Source: Chloroflexota bacterium (GTDB taxonomy: Bacteria > Chloroflexota > Dehalococcoidia > JAUQQI01). From it: a stretch of DNA of 6,996 nt. Both the position numbers and the translations under genes were made by a program. The DNA lies in the NCBI GenBank assembly GCA_030549955.1, contig JAUQQI010000263.1:1-6996 (forward strand), read 5' to 3'. The number at the start of each line of letters is the position of its first letter. Positions within the stretch are counted from its first letter, which is position 1. This document shows positions 6,010 to 6,996 of the stretch, piece by piece. The notes under the pieces are model-generated. The model was not told the origin of the DNA. It saw only the letters and a list, made by a program, of their open reading frames with translations, and searched no databases.

Positions 6010-6979
6010 CGTCGAGGTCCGGGGAGTTTACACGACGGCCCTGACGGCCCTGCTTCTCGGTGCCGTCTTCGCCATCGCCCGACCTTCCCCCACAATCCGG
6101 GCCCGGTTTGGCCTGCCCGACCATCCCGGGCCGGGACAGGCGCGGGTCGACGACCTGCCCGACCATGAGGGGGTTATTATCCAGGGCCGGGAAGAGACCG
6201 TCCGTCGGGTCGTCCAGGTTTTGCGCCGGAAACTGCCCTTTGCCGTTTTCTGGCGGGGAGACTCGGGCTACGTCGCCTTCTTCCCCCTGCCGGTCAAGCA
6301 GTATTTTGACGGCCTGAGGTCCAGGTACGCCCCAACGATCCCGGGCTACTACCGCCTTCGAACCCTCGGAGTTCAACCACCGGAAGTGGCCGATTTGGCC
6401 GAAGGGGCTCGACTCTTCCGTAAGCTGGAAGGGGAGCTCGTCTGGTCCCGGCTCGAACCCGGCCGGGAATTCACGATTTTCCACCTCAAAGGCGGGGGCC
6501 GGGTCATCCGGCTTAGGGGCACCGTTGACCGGGCCAGTGAGGGGAGGGTTGTAGTTCGGCGCCGCTTCAGGCCGGGCAGGCTTTTTGATAGCCTGGACGA
6601 GCCAATCCTGCCGGGTGACTGGGGACTCGTTGTCCTCCCGGCTGGGGAATGGTGGGCCCGGCGGCTCTATTACCGGCAGGACGGGACATTTGTCGGCGAG
6701 GTCGTTAACCTGAACACGCCGGTTGAGGTTTTCCCCGACCGGGCTGTCTATGTGGACCTGGAGCTGGATATTGTCCAGCAGCCGGACGGCACGGTGCGCA
6801 TCGTCGATGCGGATGACCTGGAGGCGGCGGTCCGGCGGGGCCTGCTGAGTCTGGCCCTGCTCCAGCGGGCCTATGAGGAAGCTTATGCCGTCACCTTCAA
6901 GCTGGCGGCCGGGAACTTCGGAGAGATTGAACCGGGCCGGCTTGGGGCCGGCCCGGCCGGAGCGGAAGACGGGATTTGA
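5960..6979 (+). CDS. FAU-1-like RNA-binding/ribonuclease-family protein with C-terminal DUF402 domain
   Basis: Archaeal FAU-1 binds AU-rich RNA and has been described as an RNase E/G-like enzyme for pre-5S rRNA. This 339-residue protein shares its ends as I remember the family. The N-terminal part (about 18-52: VEVRGVYTTALTALLL, then RPSPTIRARFGL) resembles the FAU-1 opening, PVKQYFDGLR then PTIPGYYRL (about 111-133) resembles the block before the last domain, and the DUF402 domain fills about 218-310 (PGDWGLVVLP, GEVVNLNTPVEVF, YVDLELDIVQ). FAU-1 is about 470 residues; the S1 and RNase E/G-like middle appears to be missing, so nuclease activity is doubtful. ATG 5960 lies within rtcA, giving a 50-bp overlap, with a weak GAGG upstream; no ATG, GTG or TTG occurs in frame between rtcA's end and the conserved domain. 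The first 16 or so residues may be non-conserved. Its last 19 bp, stop included, lie in the convergent tRNA gene. Confidence 0.8.
   Translation: MGGTFGSGAWAFESQASVEVRGVYTTALTALLLGAVFAIARPSPTIRARFGLPDHPGPGQARVDDLPDHEGVIIQGREETVRRVVQVLRRKLPFAVFWRGDSGYVAFFPLPVKQYFDGLRSRYAPTIPGYYRLRTLGVQPPEVADLAEGARLFRKLEGELVWSRLEPGREFTIFHLKGGGRVIRLRGTVDRASEGRVVVRRRFRPGRLFDSLDEPILPGDWGLVVLPAGEWWARRLYYRQDGTFVGEVVNLNTPVEVFPDRAVYVDLELDIVQQPDGTVRIVDADDLEAAVRRGLLSLALLQRAYEEAYAVTFKLAAGNFGEIEPGRLGAGPAGAEDGI
6932..6956. terminator. 10-bp GC hairpin between convergent ends; possible terminator or tRNA 3' processing element
   Basis: CCGGGCCGGC (6932-6941) and GCCGGCCCGG (6947-6956) are perfect inverted repeats with a five-base loop (6942-6946). 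The hairpin lies inside the 3' end of the FAU-1-like gene and four bases beyond the 3' end of the minus-strand tRNA. On the minus strand the following bases are TTCAATC, a weak T-rich stretch; on the plus strand no T-run follows. It could stop tRNA transcription, or serve both convergent transcripts. The hairpin is certain as sequence; the terminator role is inferred. Confidence 0.45.
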
Positions 6980-6996
6980 ACCCGCGACCTTCTCCT
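6961..6996 (-). tRNA. tRNA-Gly(GCC), 3' half only, continues beyond the window
   Basis: On the minus strand, bases 6996 to 6961 read as the 3' half of a tRNA: A38, the 3' side of an anticodon stem (GGAGA), a five-base variable loop AGGTC, a T-arm with stem GCGGG/CCCGT (one G-U pair) and loop TTCAAAT, the acceptor strand CTTCCGC, and discriminator U73 at 6961. A matching 5' strand would be GCGGAAG, the common start of bacterial tRNA-Gly(GCC), and the whole 3' half matches that tRNA as I know it. The anticodon itself is outside the window, so tRNA-Thr or tRNA-Cys cannot be strictly excluded. The bases after U73 are CCG, so the CCA tail is not encoded. It converges on, and overlaps by 19 bp, the FAU-1-like gene. 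Confidence 0.88.

Noticed and set aside
5927..6484. 185-residue open frame on the minus strand across the rtcA end and FAU-1-like gene
   Set aside because: It is the complement of two frames with clear domain content; the protein looks low-complexity and unrecognisable.
6961..6996. Reading the partial tRNA as archaeal tRNA-Thr because of U73
   Set aside because: The acceptor strand CTTCCGC, anticodon-stem half and T-arm match bacterial tRNA-Gly(GCC) more closely, and the MoxR-DUF58 and SigA-like promoter context is also compatible with a bacterium.
1..6996. CRISPR array, insertion sequence or phage genes
   Set aside because: No regularly spaced repeats, transposase or phage-like proteins are present; coding sequence fills nearly the whole window.

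Overview
The window is GC-rich bacterial DNA (roughly two thirds G+C by eye) packed with genes, all protein genes on the + strand and one tRNA gene on the - strand at the right edge. The partial tRNA fits bacterial tRNA-Gly(GCC): it has U at the discriminator position, whereas archaeal tRNA-Gly normally has A. I therefore read the host as a bacterium, despite the archaeal flavour of the last gene. Initiation codons are varied (GTG, CTG, TTG, ATG) and the tRNA does not encode CCA. The style would suit a thermophilic or deep-branching Gram-positive-like or Chloroflexota/Armatimonadota-like lineage, but I cannot place it further.

Left block (1-2057): the 3' part of a MoxR-family AAA+ ATPase followed after 13 bp by a DUF58 membrane-anchored vWA-like protein. 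This is a classic chaperone/client pair. The transglutaminase-type third member often found with it does not follow.

Junction (2058-2139): a 12-bp GC palindrome, a good sigma-70-type promoter (TTGACG, 17 bp, TAAACT) and a strong Shine-Dalgarno sequence six bases before an in-frame CTG.

Right block (2140-6979): five co-directional genes separated by 6, 14 and 7 bp and then overlapping by 50 bp. They encode two peptide/nickel-type ABC permeases (DppB-like, DppC-like), a ureohydrolase (agmatinase family), a diverged RNA 3'-terminal phosphate cyclase (RtcA-like) and a shortened protein resembling the archaeal FAU-1 RNA-binding/ribonuclease family with a C-terminal DUF402 domain. No substrate-binding protein and no ABC ATPase are present. 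The last gene runs 19 bp into the 3' end of the convergent tRNA gene, and a 10-bp GC hairpin sits just beside that tRNA end.

The most unusual content is the right block. A guanidino-hydrolase with orphan permeases is joined to two RNA-end-processing-type proteins, one with an altered ATP-binding loop and the other apparently a minimal FAU-1 lacking the middle of the protein. The operon grouping follows from spacing and strand; any functional link is inference.
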